DNA of 5,831 bases, taken from Flectobacillus sp. (GTDB lineage Bacteria; Bacteroidota; Bacteroidia; Cytophagales; Spirosomataceae). The notes under the pieces were generated by a model that was not told the DNA's origin, ran no database searches, and was given only the letters and a program-made list of their open reading frames with translations. Position 1 is the stretch's first letter, and each line of letters opens with the position of its first letter. A program made the translations under genes and the position numbers. The stretch is taken from contig JARXAV010000204.1 in assembly GCA_029865665.1 (NCBI GenBank), forward strand, positions 1 through 5,831, written 5' to 3'. This document shows positions 1 through 5,831 of this stretch, piece by piece.

Positions 1-462
1 GGGCATGAGGTTTCTCATGCGATTGCTAAGCATGGTGCCGAGCGTATGAGTCAGGGAATGGTAGCAGAAGGGCTTCTAGCAGCAGGTCAAGCAGGTTTAG
101 GTATTGCAATGGCAAATAAACCAGGGGCAACTCAAACACTGTGGAATACCGTTTTTGGAGTGGCAGCACCAGCAGCAGCTCAATTAGGATTATTAGCACA
201 TGGACGTAACCAAGAATCGGAAGCTGATCATTTAGGGTTAATCTTTATGTCGATGGCAGGTTATGACCCTAAAGAAGCCGTGAATTTCTGGGGAAGAATG
301 GCTGCCTTGTCTAAAGGATCAAAGACTCCAATCTTTTTGTCATCACACCCTTCTGATACACAACGCATAGCAGACATTCAAAAATTAATGCCAGAGGCAC
401 TTAAATATTACCAAGTAACTTCTACTACGCCAACCACTACATCGGGTTCTAAGAAGTATTAG
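1..462 (+). CDS. M48-family zinc metallopeptidase, C-terminal part (5' end outside window)
   Basis: The reading frame is open from base 1 and ends at TAG 460-462, giving 153 residues. It opens on the zinc-binding motif HEVSH (residues 2-6 of the fragment; two His ligands and the catalytic Glu). The third-ligand motif ESEAD follows at residues 72-76, and HPSDTQRI at 116-123 matches the conserved HPxxxxR(I) element of BepA/LoiP-like M48 peptidases. That order fixes the family. The first ATG inside the fragment (46) lies after the HExxH motif and cannot be the true start; judged by family length, roughly 100 N-terminal residues are missing, including any signal or lipobox. Between the motifs is an Ala/Gly-rich stretch that would pack near the active site. 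The last ~14 residues are a Ser/Thr-rich tail ending in KKY. Relatives act in the periplasm on misfolded envelope proteins; that role is inferred here. It converges with the asparaginase gene. Confidence 0.9.
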   Translation, partial: GHEVSHAIAKHGAERMSQGMVAEGLLAAGQAGLGIAMANKPGATQTLWNTVFGVAAPAAAQLGLLAHGRNQESEADHLGLIFMSMAGYDPKEAVNFWGRMAALSKGSKTPIFLSSHPSDTQRIADIQKLMPEALKYYQVTSTTPTTTSGSKKY

Positions 463-476
463 TTTTTTGGATTGAA

Positions 477-603
477 AAATAAGGTGTGTAAAAAGTGTAG
501 AGTTTAACGTTTAAAGCATTTTATACCAAATAATATATCTGTTTGGGGCTTTAATCCGAGCGACAGTTGCTCATAAACTTTTAACTTTTTACACACCTTA
601 TTT
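477..603. repeat. 127-bp long inverted repeat enclosing two smaller hairpins (MITE-like or structured RNA)
   Basis: The arms 477-496 and 584-603 are perfect 20-bp inverted repeats with core GGTGTGTAAAAAGT / ACTTTTTACACACC. After a 2-nt mismatch the pairing continues for 8 more pairs (499-506 with 574-581, one of them G-T). The interior holds two further hairpins. One pairs 511-517 with 548-554 (TTAAAGC/GCTTTAA) and continues through 526-530 with 542-546. The other pairs 558-563 with 567-572 (GAGCGA, loop CAG, TTGCTC, one G-T). Only 4, 3 and 1 unpaired bases lie at the junction, so the whole forms a tidy three-way junction. It lies 14 bases after the M48 stop and 35 bases from the asparaginase stop. 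No clear target-site duplication is visible. A short T-rich run follows the stem on the minus strand, so it might also help terminate the asparaginase transcript. Function is unknown. Confidence 0.75.
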
Positions 604-638
604 GTGTTTAAATGGAGAATTAACCTCAATAAAACGCC

Positions 639-1592
639 CTACTTCATATAATACCCCGATTCAATTACAGTGGTTTTCCCGTCAACGGTTACGGTGTAAT
701 TAAACCCTTTTTGAATGGCGTATGCTCCGTATTCTCCTTTTTTGTTGAGTGCAAGGTAGCCGATTTGGAATTCTTTGTAGTTATAGCGTTTTACGATACG
801 CATGATGGCTTCTTCGCAAGCTTTCTGAGGGGTTTTTCCATTTCGCATTAATTCTACAATCAGGAAAGAACCAAGTGTTTTTAATACAAATTCTCCGAGT
901 CCAGTTGCACAAGCTCCACCTACTTCGTCGTCGCAAAAAACTGCTGCTCCAATCACGGGAGAATCGCCTACACGTCCGTGCATTTTGAACGCTAAACCAC
1001 TCGTAGTACAAGCCCCAGATATTTCTCCTTTGTTTCCTAAAGCGAGAAGTCCAATAGTATCATGGCGTTCAATATTGATTTTAGGTTCGTACTTGGATGT
1101 CTTTTTCCATTCTTCCCATGCTTTCTTGGCCGTTTCTGTAAGGAGGTTTTCTTTTTTGAATCCTTGGTCAAGAGCAAACTGTAAAGCTCCTTCGCCCGAT
1201 AGCATAACGTGTGGGGTTTTTTCCATTACGGCTCTTGCTACCGAAATGGGGTGCATGATATTTTGAAGAAAGGTAACTGAACCAGCATTGCCCTTTTCAT
1301 CCATGATGCAAGCATCTAAGGTTACGATTCCGTCTCTATCGGGAAAACCACCATAGCCTACAGAAGTATCGTTAGGGTCAGCTTCTGGTATTCTGGCTCC
1401 AGCTTCTACGGCATCCAATGCACGTCCTGTTTTTTGGAGAGATTCCCAAGCGGCGGTGTTCGCTTTCTCGTTTTTCCAAGTTGAGATAACGATTGGGCTT
1501 TTCGTTTTTGTTGTCAGATTACTTGCTTTACTACTTGCGGAGGCTAAGGTAGCAAGTGCTGTTGTTTGTTGAAGAAATGTTCTACGTTTCAT
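639..1592 (-). CDS. Tat-exported N4-(beta-N-acetylglucosaminyl)-L-asparaginase (glycosylasparaginase), Ntn-hydrolase family T2
   Basis: A full-length protein of 317 aa. The start gives KRRTFLQ at residues 2-8, a twin-arginine motif followed by a short Ala/Leu/Ser-rich stretch to about residue 24. This supports the chosen ATG and export to the periplasm by Tat. The family hallmark HDTIG is at 177-181. Known members self-cleave before the Thr (here Thr179), which becomes the N-terminal nucleophile of the beta subunit. The substrate-pocket motifs are present: Trp39, CTTSG at 195-199, GRVGDSPVIGA at 207-217 with Arg207 and Asp210, and ATG at 229-231. The enzyme is expected to hydrolyse the GlcNAc-Asn bond left after glycoprotein breakdown, releasing aspartate and an aminosugar. 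A related aspartylglucosaminidase or isoaspartyl-peptidase preference cannot be excluded. It lies downstream of sucC on the same strand, but a terminator lies between them, so it probably has its own promoter; I found no convincing one. No Shine-Dalgarno is visible. Confidence 0.92.
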   Translation of the reverse strand: MKRRTFLQQTTALATLASASSKASNLTTKTKSPIVISTWKNEKANTAAWESLQKTGRALDAVEAGARIPEADPNDTSVGYGGFPDRDGIVTLDACIMDEKGNAGSVTFLQNIMHPISVARAVMEKTPHVMLSGEGALQFALDQGFKKENLLTETAKKAWEEWKKTSKYEPKINIERHDTIGLLALGNKGEISGACTTSGLAFKMHGRVGDSPVIGAAVFCDDEVGGACATGLGEFVLKTLGSFLIVELMRNGKTPQKACEEAIMRIVKRYNYKEFQIGYLALNKKGEYGAYAIQKGFNYTVTVDGKTTVIESGYYMK

Positions 1593-1720
1593 GGGTGAGT
1601 GTTTGTTTAATGAAGAGGTAATAGCACCTTCTGTTGAATTAGATAGTAAAAGAAAGCATAAAAGGGGAGAGTATTGTAAGGTATTATCGTGTTTAAACGC
1701 ACAAAAGGTATTTTTACTTA

Positions 1721-1761
1721 GGAAAAATAAAAGCCGAGCTATCTTTCGATAACTCGGCTTT
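1721..1761 (-). terminator. Intrinsic terminator of sucC
   Basis: Read on the minus strand, bases 1761-1753 and 1738-1730 form a 9-bp stem (AAAGCCGAG with CTCGGCTTT). After one C/A mismatch, four more pairs close a 4-nt loop. The stem runs straight into a T-rich run (TTTTATTTTTCC, 1732 down to 1721). The hairpin begins 24 bases after the sucC stop codon. This is a textbook Rho-independent terminator, and it separates sucC from the asparaginase gene. The plus-strand reading has a poorer T-run, so the minus-strand assignment is preferred. Confidence 0.9.
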
Positions 1762-1785
1762 CTATTTAGTACTTATTCGATACAA

Positions 1786-2985
1786 TTAGATTGTTCCGTT
1801 CAATACTTGTTCTACTTTTTCAGCAGCTTCTTTCAAAAGAACCGCAGAGTACACTTTCAATCCTGACTCGTCAATGATTTTAGCTCCTTCTGCTGCGTTA
1901 GTTCCTTGTAAACGAACGATGATTGGAACAGGAATTTCACCGATAGCTTTGTAAGCTTCAACAACACCTGTAGCAACACGGTCACAACGAACAATACCAC
2001 CAAAGATGTTAATCAAGATAGCTTTTACGTTTGGATCTTTTAAGATAATACGGAAACCAGCTTCTACTGTTTTCGCATTAGCTCCTCCCCCTACGTCAAG
2101 GAAGTTAGCAGGATCACCACCAGAAAGTTTGATAATGTCCATCGTAGCCATAGCAAGACCAGCACCGTTAACCATACAACCAACGTTACCATCTAATTTA
2201 ACGTAGTTAAGGTCATTAGCAGATGCTTCTACTTCTAATGGATCTTCTTCCGTTACGTCACGTAATGGAATGAAGTCTGCATGACGGTAAAGAGCGTTAT
2301 CGTCTAAGTCAACTTTAGCATCAACTGCTAAAATTTTGTTATCAGATGTTTTCAACACTGGGTTGATTTCAAACATTGATGAATCCGTTTCAACATAAGC
2401 TTTGTAAAGAGCATTGATGAACTTAACCATTTCTTTGAAAGCATCACCTGACAAGCCTAAAGCGAAAGCCACTTTACGAGCTTGGAATTGTTGTAAACCA
2501 ACTCTTGGGTCAATCCATTCTTTGAAGATTTTTTCAGGAGAATGTTCAGCTACTTCTTCAATGTCCATACCACCTTCTGTAGATGCCATGATTACATTGC
2601 AACCAGCACCACGATCAAGTAAGATAGAAAGGTAGTATTCTTTAATTTCAGATGGGCCTGGGTAATACACGTCCTCTGCAATTAAAACTTTACTTACTTT
2701 CTTTCCTTCTGGGCCAGTTTGGTGAGTAATTAACTGCATTCCCAAGATTTGTTCCGCTTTTTCACGAACTTCTTCTAAATTTTTGGCAAGTTTTACCCCG
2801 CCTCCTTTACCACGACCACCTGCATGGATTTGTGCTTTGATAACGTGCCATTGAGAGCCAGTTTTTGCTGTCAGCTCACGGGCAGCTTCCACTGCTAATG
2901 CGGGTGTATCCACAACGATGCCCTCTTGAATACGGACTCCGTAGCTTTTGAGAATGTCTTTAGCTTGATACTCGTGAATATTCAT
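1786..2985 (-). CDS. sucC: Succinyl-CoA synthetase (ADP-forming) subunit beta
   Basis: The 399-aa protein begins with the family-typical [12 protein letters not shown], which fixes the start. Together with SucD it converts succinyl-CoA, ADP and phosphate to succinate, CoA and ATP in the cytoplasm, the substrate-level phosphorylation step of the TCA cycle. An N-terminal ATP-grasp domain (about residues 1-240) carries the nucleotide-binding Lys50 and the GRGKGGGVK loop at 57-65. The Mg2+ ligands are Asn208 (EINPV) and Asp222 (VDAK). The C-terminal ligase-CoA domain has NGAGLAM with Asn273 and FGGIVRCD at 328-335. These positions sit at a constant +9 offset from E. coli SucC (388 aa), so no key residue is missing. 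sucD is not adjacent: downstream is a terminator and then the asparaginase gene, upstream a divergent lolD. The gene therefore appears to be a single-gene transcript. No Shine-Dalgarno precedes the ATG; the bases before it are A/T-rich. Confidence 0.97.
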   Translation of the reverse strand: MNIHEYQAKDILKSYGVRIQEGIVVDTPALAVEAARELTAKTGSQWHVIKAQIHAGGRGKGGGVKLAKNLEEVREKAEQILGMQLITHQTGPEGKKVSKVLIAEDVYYPGPSEIKEYYLSILLDRGAGCNVIMASTEGGMDIEEVAEHSPEKIFKEWIDPRVGLQQFQARKVAFALGLSGDAFKEMVKFINALYKAYVETDSSMFEINPVLKTSDNKILAVDAKVDLDDNALYRHADFIPLRDVTEEDPLEVEASANDLNYVKLDGNVGCMVNGAGLAMATMDIIKLSGGDPANFLDVGGGANAKTVEAGFRIILKDPNVKAILINIFGGIVRCDRVATGVVEAYKAIGEIPVPIIVRLQGTNAAEGAKIIDESGLKVYSAVLLKEAAEKVEQVLNGTI

Positions 2986-3233
2986 TTGTAATTGTACAGT
3001 TATGTAAAAGATTCACACTAATGAGAAAAATGTCTTTTCTCTTAAACGTCCGCTAAATTACTTACAAACTTCTAAACTTAGGTTTTTTATTTGCTAAATA
3101 TTTATAGAAATTTTTCAATGGCTTCTTTTAAAGATGTCATAATGCTCGTTTGTTTCGTTATATATGTGTTCTTGTTACTTTTTTTTATCTCATTTTTGTT
3201 GTTGTTTTGTCCTAAAAATAAATAAAGACTCGT
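2986..3233. promoter_or_regulatory. Divergent AT-rich promoter region between sucC and lolD
   Basis: This 248-bp gap lies between two genes reading away from each other, so it must hold the starts of both transcripts. It is strongly AT-rich, with T-runs near 3081, 3111 and 3179-3187. Near the sucC side is a small hairpin: GAGAAAA (3023-3029), loop ATGTC, TTTTCTC (3035-3041). It would fall in the sucC 5' leader about 38 bases before the ATG. For sucC, the best minus-strand -7-like match is TAATTTAG (3060-3053; 7 of 8 to the Bacteroidota TAnnTTTG), but no TTTG lies at the right distance, so I do not call it. I saw no ORF or RNA gene here. Confidence 0.5.
3149..3183 (+). promoter_or_regulatory. 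Candidate Bacteroidota-type promoter for lolD
   Basis: TTTG at 3149-3152 could serve as the -33 element. TACTTTTT at 3176-3183 matches TAnnTTTG in 7 of 8 positions as the -7 element. The gap between them is 23 bp, at the upper limit of the known spacing. It would put the transcript start about 40-45 bases before the lolD ATG. In so T-rich a stretch a match of this quality can arise by chance. Confidence 0.2.
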
Positions 3234-3887
3234 ATGCTCATTGCTGAAAATATAACCAAAACCTACGGTAGTTTACAGGTATTAAAGGGGATTGATTTAC
3301 AAATAAAAAAAGGAGAAATTGTTTCCGTTGTAGGGGCTTCTGGGGCTGGTAAAAGTACGTTGTTACAAATTATCGGAACATTGGATGCTCCAGATGCTGG
3401 ACGGGTATTGATTGATGGAGAAGATATTACTTCTTTGAATGCTAGGTCTTTAGCCAATTTTAGGAATCAAAAGATTGGTTTCATCTTTCAATTTCATAAC
3501 CTGTTGGGGGAATTTACAGCACTCGAAAATGTGTGTATGCCTTCTTACATTCAGGGAAAGTCGGAGAAAGAGGTACGGGCAAGAGGAGAGGAGTTATTAA
3601 CGCTCTTGGGCTTGCAAGACCGTATCCATCATCTGCCTTCTAAAATGTCGGGTGGGGAGCAGCAACGTACTGCCGTTGCCAGAGCATTGATGAATTCTCC
3701 TGCGATTATCTTTGCCGATGAACCGTCGGGTAACCTCGATTCTAAAAATGCCCAAGAGTTACATCAATTATTTTTTGACTTGAGGGATAAATTTGCTCAA
3801 ACCTTTGTTATCGTTACGCACAATGAAGAATTAGCGAACATGGCAGACCGTAAATTGGTTATGCAGGATGGTATGATTGTATCCTAA
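3234..3887 (+). CDS. lolD: LolD-type ABC transporter ATP-binding protein
   Basis: A 217-aa single-domain ABC ATPase. It has Walker A GASGAGKS at 34-41, Q-loop Gln86 in [11 protein letters not shown], signature MSGGEQQR at 138-145, Walker B IIFADEP at 158-164 with catalytic Glu163, the GNLD D-loop at 166-169 and H-loop His196. The stretch [15 protein letters not shown] closely resembles E. coli LolD, which favours LolD over the related MacB or FtsE ATPases, although some LolD-like proteins in this phylum serve other MacB-type exporters. LolD powers LolCE, the inner-membrane complex that hands lipoproteins to the periplasmic carrier. No membrane partner is adjacent, so it must be encoded elsewhere, which is common in Bacteroidota. 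An in-frame TAA at 3219-3221 leaves this ATG as the only sensible start. There is no Shine-Dalgarno. The stop (TAA 3885-3887) is followed directly by another ATG (see findings). Confidence 0.9.
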   Translation: MLIAENITKTYGSLQVLKGIDLQIKKGEIVSVVGASGAGKSTLLQIIGTLDAPDAGRVLIDGEDITSLNARSLANFRNQKIGFIFQFHNLLGEFTALENVCMPSYIQGKSEKEVRARGEELLTLLGLQDRIHHLPSKMSGGEQQRTAVARALMNSPAIIFADEPSGNLDSKNAQELHQLFFDLRDKFAQTFVIVTHNEELANMADRKLVMQDGMIVS

Positions 3888-3912
3888 ATGCGATTGTTAA
3901 AAAAGCTAAAAG

Positions 3913-3929
3913 TCTGCCATTCTGTCAGA
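3913..3929 (+). repeat. Short inverted repeat after lolD
   Basis: TCTGCCA (3913-3919), loop TTC, TGTCAGA (3923-3929) form a 7-bp stem with a single C/T mismatch. The same bases can be read as a direct repeat CTGCCA/CTGTCA. It begins 25 bases after the lolD stop and is followed by a moderately T-rich stretch (AATTTATCTT). It could be a weak terminator for lolD or a regulator site upstream of miaB; the sequence does not decide between these. Confidence 0.35.
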
Positions 3930-4031
3930 ATTTATCTTAAAATTGTGTAACTTGCAGGTCTATTCAAAAAGAAACAAAATTATACGTACGACTCCGTTCG
4001 GGATTGTCCAAACAACGGGATAAACTGGTTT

Positions 4032-4037
4032 AGGAGG
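4032..4037 (+). promoter_or_regulatory. Strong Shine-Dalgarno sequence in the miaB leader
   Basis: AGGAGG at 4032-4037 is a near-perfect complement of the 16S rRNA tail and lies 8 bases before ATG 4046. It is 43 bases from the miaB ATG, too far to serve that start directly. All the other complete genes in the window lack such a site, as is normal for Bacteroidota, so this one stands out. It may drive the 12-codon leader frame that follows. Confidence 0.5.
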
Positions 4038-4045
4038 AGTATCGA

Positions 4046-4084
4046 ATGGTTATCATAGATTATTATCTACTTAAAAATAAATGA
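4046..4084 (+). CDS. Possible 12-codon leader peptide overlapping the miaB start
   Basis: ATG 4046 opens a 12-residue frame, [12 protein letters not shown], which stops at TGA 4082-4084. The stop shares bases with the miaB start in the arrangement ATGA (4081-4084), the classic layout for translational coupling. The frame differs from that of miaB, so it is not an N-terminal extension. It is preceded by AGGAGG at 8-nt spacing. No known leader peptide is recognised, and there is no run of one amino acid that would suggest attenuation, although two Tyr and three Leu/Ile-type residues cluster. An ORF this short can occur by chance; the site-plus-overlap combination is what supports it. Confidence 0.35.
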   Translation: MVIIDYYLLKNK

Positions 4085-5499
4085 AAAGTTTAGAAATACT
4101 TACGGACGAAGATAAGCAAACCTTGGAAGTTGCTCGTATTTCATTGGACGAACAGGGTAAAGAGGGAAAGAAAAAGTTATATATTGAAAGCTACGGCTGT
4201 CAAATGAATTTTTCGGATAGCGAAATCGTGACTTCCATCTTACAAGAAAATGGCTACGCTACTACTTCTACAGCAGCAGATGCAGATGTTATTTTATTGA
4301 ATACCTGTGCGATTCGTGAAAATGCAGAACAAAAAGTAAGACATCGTCTTACGCAGTTTACGCATTTGAAGAAGAAAAATCCACAAATGGTGGTGGGTGT
4401 TTTGGGCTGTATGGCCGAACGTTTGAAAACGAAATTTTTGGAAGAAGAAAAAATCGTGGACGTAGTGGCAGGGCCAGATGCCTATCGTGATTTACCGAAT
4501 CTCTTCAATGAAGTGGACGAAGGTCAAAAAGCGATTAACGTATTTTTATCAAGAGATGAAACGTATGCAGATATTAAACCCGTTCGTTTACATTCCAATG
4601 GAGTAACGGCTTTTGTGAGTATCATGCGTGGTTGTGATAATATGTGTTCTTTCTGCGTAGTGCCTTACACTCGTGGGCGTGAGCGTTCGAGAGATGTATA
4701 TTCTATCTTGAAAGAATGTCAAGATTTGTTTGACGATGGTTTTAGAGAAGTAACCCTTCTTGGACAAAATGTGGACTCTTATAAGTGGGAGTCTGAAGAT
4801 ACTACTGAAAAGGTAAACTTTGCTCAGTTATTAGAACGAGTAGCCTTGGTAAACAGTGATTTGAGAGTGCGTTTTGCAACATCGCATCCCAAAGATATTA
4901 CCGACGAAGTGTTGTACACTATGGCTAAGTACGAAAATATCTGTAACTATATTCACTTGCCAGCTCAGAGTGGAAATAGCCGTATCTTGAAATTGATGAA
5001 CCGTACCTATGACCGTGAATGGTATATCAATCGTATTGATGCCATTCGTACGATTTTGGGAGAAGAATGTGCCATTTCTCAGGATTTAATTACAGGTTTC
5101 TGTACTGAAACAGAGGAAGAACATCAAGATACGCTGTCATTGATGGAATATGTGAAGTATGACTATGGGTATATGTTCGCTTATTCGGAAAGACCTGGAA
5201 CACCAGCCGCAAAGAAATTGGTAGATGATATTCCAGAGGAGGTTAAAGCTCGCCGTTTGAATGAAGTCATTGCGGTTCAAAGACGATTGTCGCTCGAACG
5301 TAATCAGATGGCCGTAGGACAGGTTTATAAAGTGTTGGTAGAAGGTTTCTCGAAACGTTCGGATGATTTCTTATGTGGACGTAATGACCAAAATAAAATG
5401 GTTATTTTCCCGAAAGAAAACTATAAAAAAGGGGAGTACGTACAAGTACTTGTCACAGAATGTACCTCTGGAACACTTCTTGGAAAAGCGGTTAATTAA
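4081..5499 (+). CDS. miaB: tRNA-2-methylthio-N6-dimethylallyladenosine synthase (methylthiotransferase)
   Basis: A complete 472-aa radical-SAM enzyme that adds a methylthio group to i6A37 next to the anticodon of tRNAs reading UNN codons, using SAM and two [4Fe-4S] clusters. The N-terminal UPF0004 domain has the three cluster cysteines Cys40 (ESYGCQMN), Cys76 (NTCAIRE) and Cys110 (LGCMAE). The radical-SAM triad is Cys185, Cys189 and Cys192 in [10 protein letters not shown], followed by [18 protein letters not shown]-binding domain fills about 411-472. The YGCQMN and [10 protein letters not shown] motifs favour MiaB over MtaB or RimO. The ~32 residues before the core are longer than in E. coli, but such extensions occur in Bacteroidota. 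An in-frame TAA lies directly before the ATG (4078-4080), so the start cannot lie upstream, and the next Met (residue 42) would remove Cys40. The sigma-54 activator gene follows after 3 bp, indicating one transcript. Confidence 0.97.
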   Translation: MKSLEILTDEDKQTLEVARISLDEQGKEGKKKLYIESYGCQMNFSDSEIVTSILQENGYATTSTAADADVILLNTCAIRENAEQKVRHRLTQFTHLKKKNPQMVVGVLGCMAERLKTKFLEEEKIVDVVAGPDAYRDLPNLFNEVDEGQKAINVFLSRDETYADIKPVRLHSNGVTAFVSIMRGCDNMCSFCVVPYTRGRERSRDVYSILKECQDLFDDGFREVTLLGQNVDSYKWESEDTTEKVNFAQLLERVALVNSDLRVRFATSHPKDITDEVLYTMAKYENICNYIHLPAQSGNSRILKLMNRTYDREWYINRIDAIRTILGEECAISQDLITGFCTETEEEHQDTLSLMEYVKYDYGYMFAYSERPGTPAAKKLVDDIPEEVKARRLNEVIAVQRRLSLERNQMAVGQVYKVLVEGFSKRSDDFLCGRNDQNKMVIFPKENYKKGEYVQVLVTECTSGTLLGKAVN

Positions 5500-5502
5500 G
5501 CT

Positions 5503-5831
5503 ATGATACCATCAGAATTACAACCTATTAAAGCCAGATTTGGGATTATCGGAAATGCTCCTTCCCTAAATCATGCAATTGAAGTGGCTGTTCAAGTTGC
5601 TCCAACGGATATGACTGTGCTGATAACAGGAGAAAGTGGTTCTGGTAAAGAATCATTTTCTAAAATTATCCATAATTTATCCGTTCGGAAACATGGACAG
5701 TTTATTGCCGTAAACTGCGGGGCAATTCCAGAAGGAACAATTGACTCGGAATTATTTGGACACGAAAAAGGCTCGTTTACGGGAGCCTTAGAGGCTAGAA
5801 AAGGCTATTTTGAAGTAACCGACGGCGGAAC
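5503..5831 (+). CDS. Sigma-54-dependent transcriptional activator, AAA+ domain (3' end outside window)
   Basis: The 109 codons visible are the start of a bacterial enhancer-binding protein. Such proteins use ATP to remodel RNA polymerase bound to sigma-54 so that the promoter opens. Walker A GESGSGKE is at 43-50, and FIAVNCGAIPEG at 67-78 and SELFGHEKGSFTGA at 82-95 are typical. The sigma-54-contacting loop reads GSFTGA rather than GAFTGA, a natural variant that keeps the key Phe and Thr. Only about 15 residues precede the AAA+ core, so there is no receiver, GAF or PAS domain, as in PspF. The Walker B, arginine finger and any C-terminal HTH lie beyond the window. ATG 5503 is 3 bp after the miaB stop, with no Shine-Dalgarno. 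In many Bacteroidota this gene follows miaB and precedes lptE and secG, so that is what I would expect next. Confidence 0.93.
   Translation, partial: MIPSELQPIKARFGIIGNAPSLNHAIEVAVQVAPTDMTVLITGESGSGKESFSKIIHNLSVRKHGQFIAVNCGAIPEGTIDSELFGHEKGSFTGALEARKGYFEVTDGG

Noticed and set aside
46..462. ATG 46 as the start of a short independent gene.
   Set aside because: The frame is open from base 1 and encodes the HExxH motif before this Met, so it is internal to a larger M48 peptidase.
985..1266. Open frame of 93 codons on the plus strand inside the asparaginase gene, and similar open frames inside sucC and lolD.
   Set aside because: They are antisense or out-of-frame shadows of well-supported genes and have no recognisable domain.
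3904..3919. Minus-strand match to a sigma-54 -24/-12 promoter: TGGCAG, 5-nt gap, TAGCT, with GG and GC at the correct 10-bp spacing.
   Set aside because: It would fire antisense into the end of lolD, departs from consensus at two positions, and overlaps the inverted repeat, which explains the bases equally well.
3951..4045. Possible tRNA or small structured RNA in the less AT-rich miaB leader.
   Set aside because: Only short stems are present (CCGTT/AACGG, TTGT/ACAA); there is no cloverleaf, no T-arm GGTTCRA motif and no CCA-proximal acceptor stem.
5436..5456. Adjacent perfect palindromes GTACGTAC and CAAGTACTTG near the miaB 3' end.
   Set aside because: They lie within the conserved TRAM-domain coding sequence (YVQVLVT) and are too short to mean more than codon coincidence.

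Overview
The window looks like a piece of a Bacteroidota chromosome, most likely from the Cytophagales side (an inference from gene content, moderate-to-low GC and style, not a species call). The genes start without Shine-Dalgarno sequences, as is usual in that phylum. A Tat-exported glycosylasparaginase of the Elizabethkingia/Flavobacterium type is present. The miaB gene is followed at once by a sigma-54 activator gene, a neighbourhood I know from many Bacteroidota.

Layout. Positions 1-462 (+) hold the C-terminal part of an M48 zinc metallopeptidase. It converges on a minus-strand glycosylasparaginase (639-1592). The 176-bp gap between them holds a 127-bp inverted-repeat element (477-603) that can fold into a compact three-way junction. 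Next on the minus strand is sucC (1786-2985), the beta subunit of succinyl-CoA synthetase. It ends in a good intrinsic terminator (1721-1761) that separates it from the asparaginase gene. A 248-bp AT-rich divergent gap (2986-3233) separates sucC from a plus-strand series: a LolD-type ABC ATPase (3234-3887), miaB (4081-5499) and the start of a sigma-54 activator with no N-terminal sensor domain (5503-5831, cut by the window end).

The genes are mostly housekeeping: envelope quality control (M48 peptidase), lipoprotein release (LolD), TCA cycle (SucC), tRNA modification (MiaB), glycan or glycopeptide catabolism (glycosylasparaginase) and regulation (sigma-54 activator). miaB and the activator gene are 3 bp apart and almost certainly co-transcribed.

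The two least ordinary parts are non-coding or nearly so. One is the folded 477-603 element. The other is the miaB leader, where a near-perfect Shine-Dalgarno (unusual in this phylum) precedes a 12-codon reading frame whose stop overlaps the miaB start as ATGA. I saw no CRISPR array, tRNA, rRNA, complete insertion sequence or defence system. The sequence does not support claiming a new multi-gene system.
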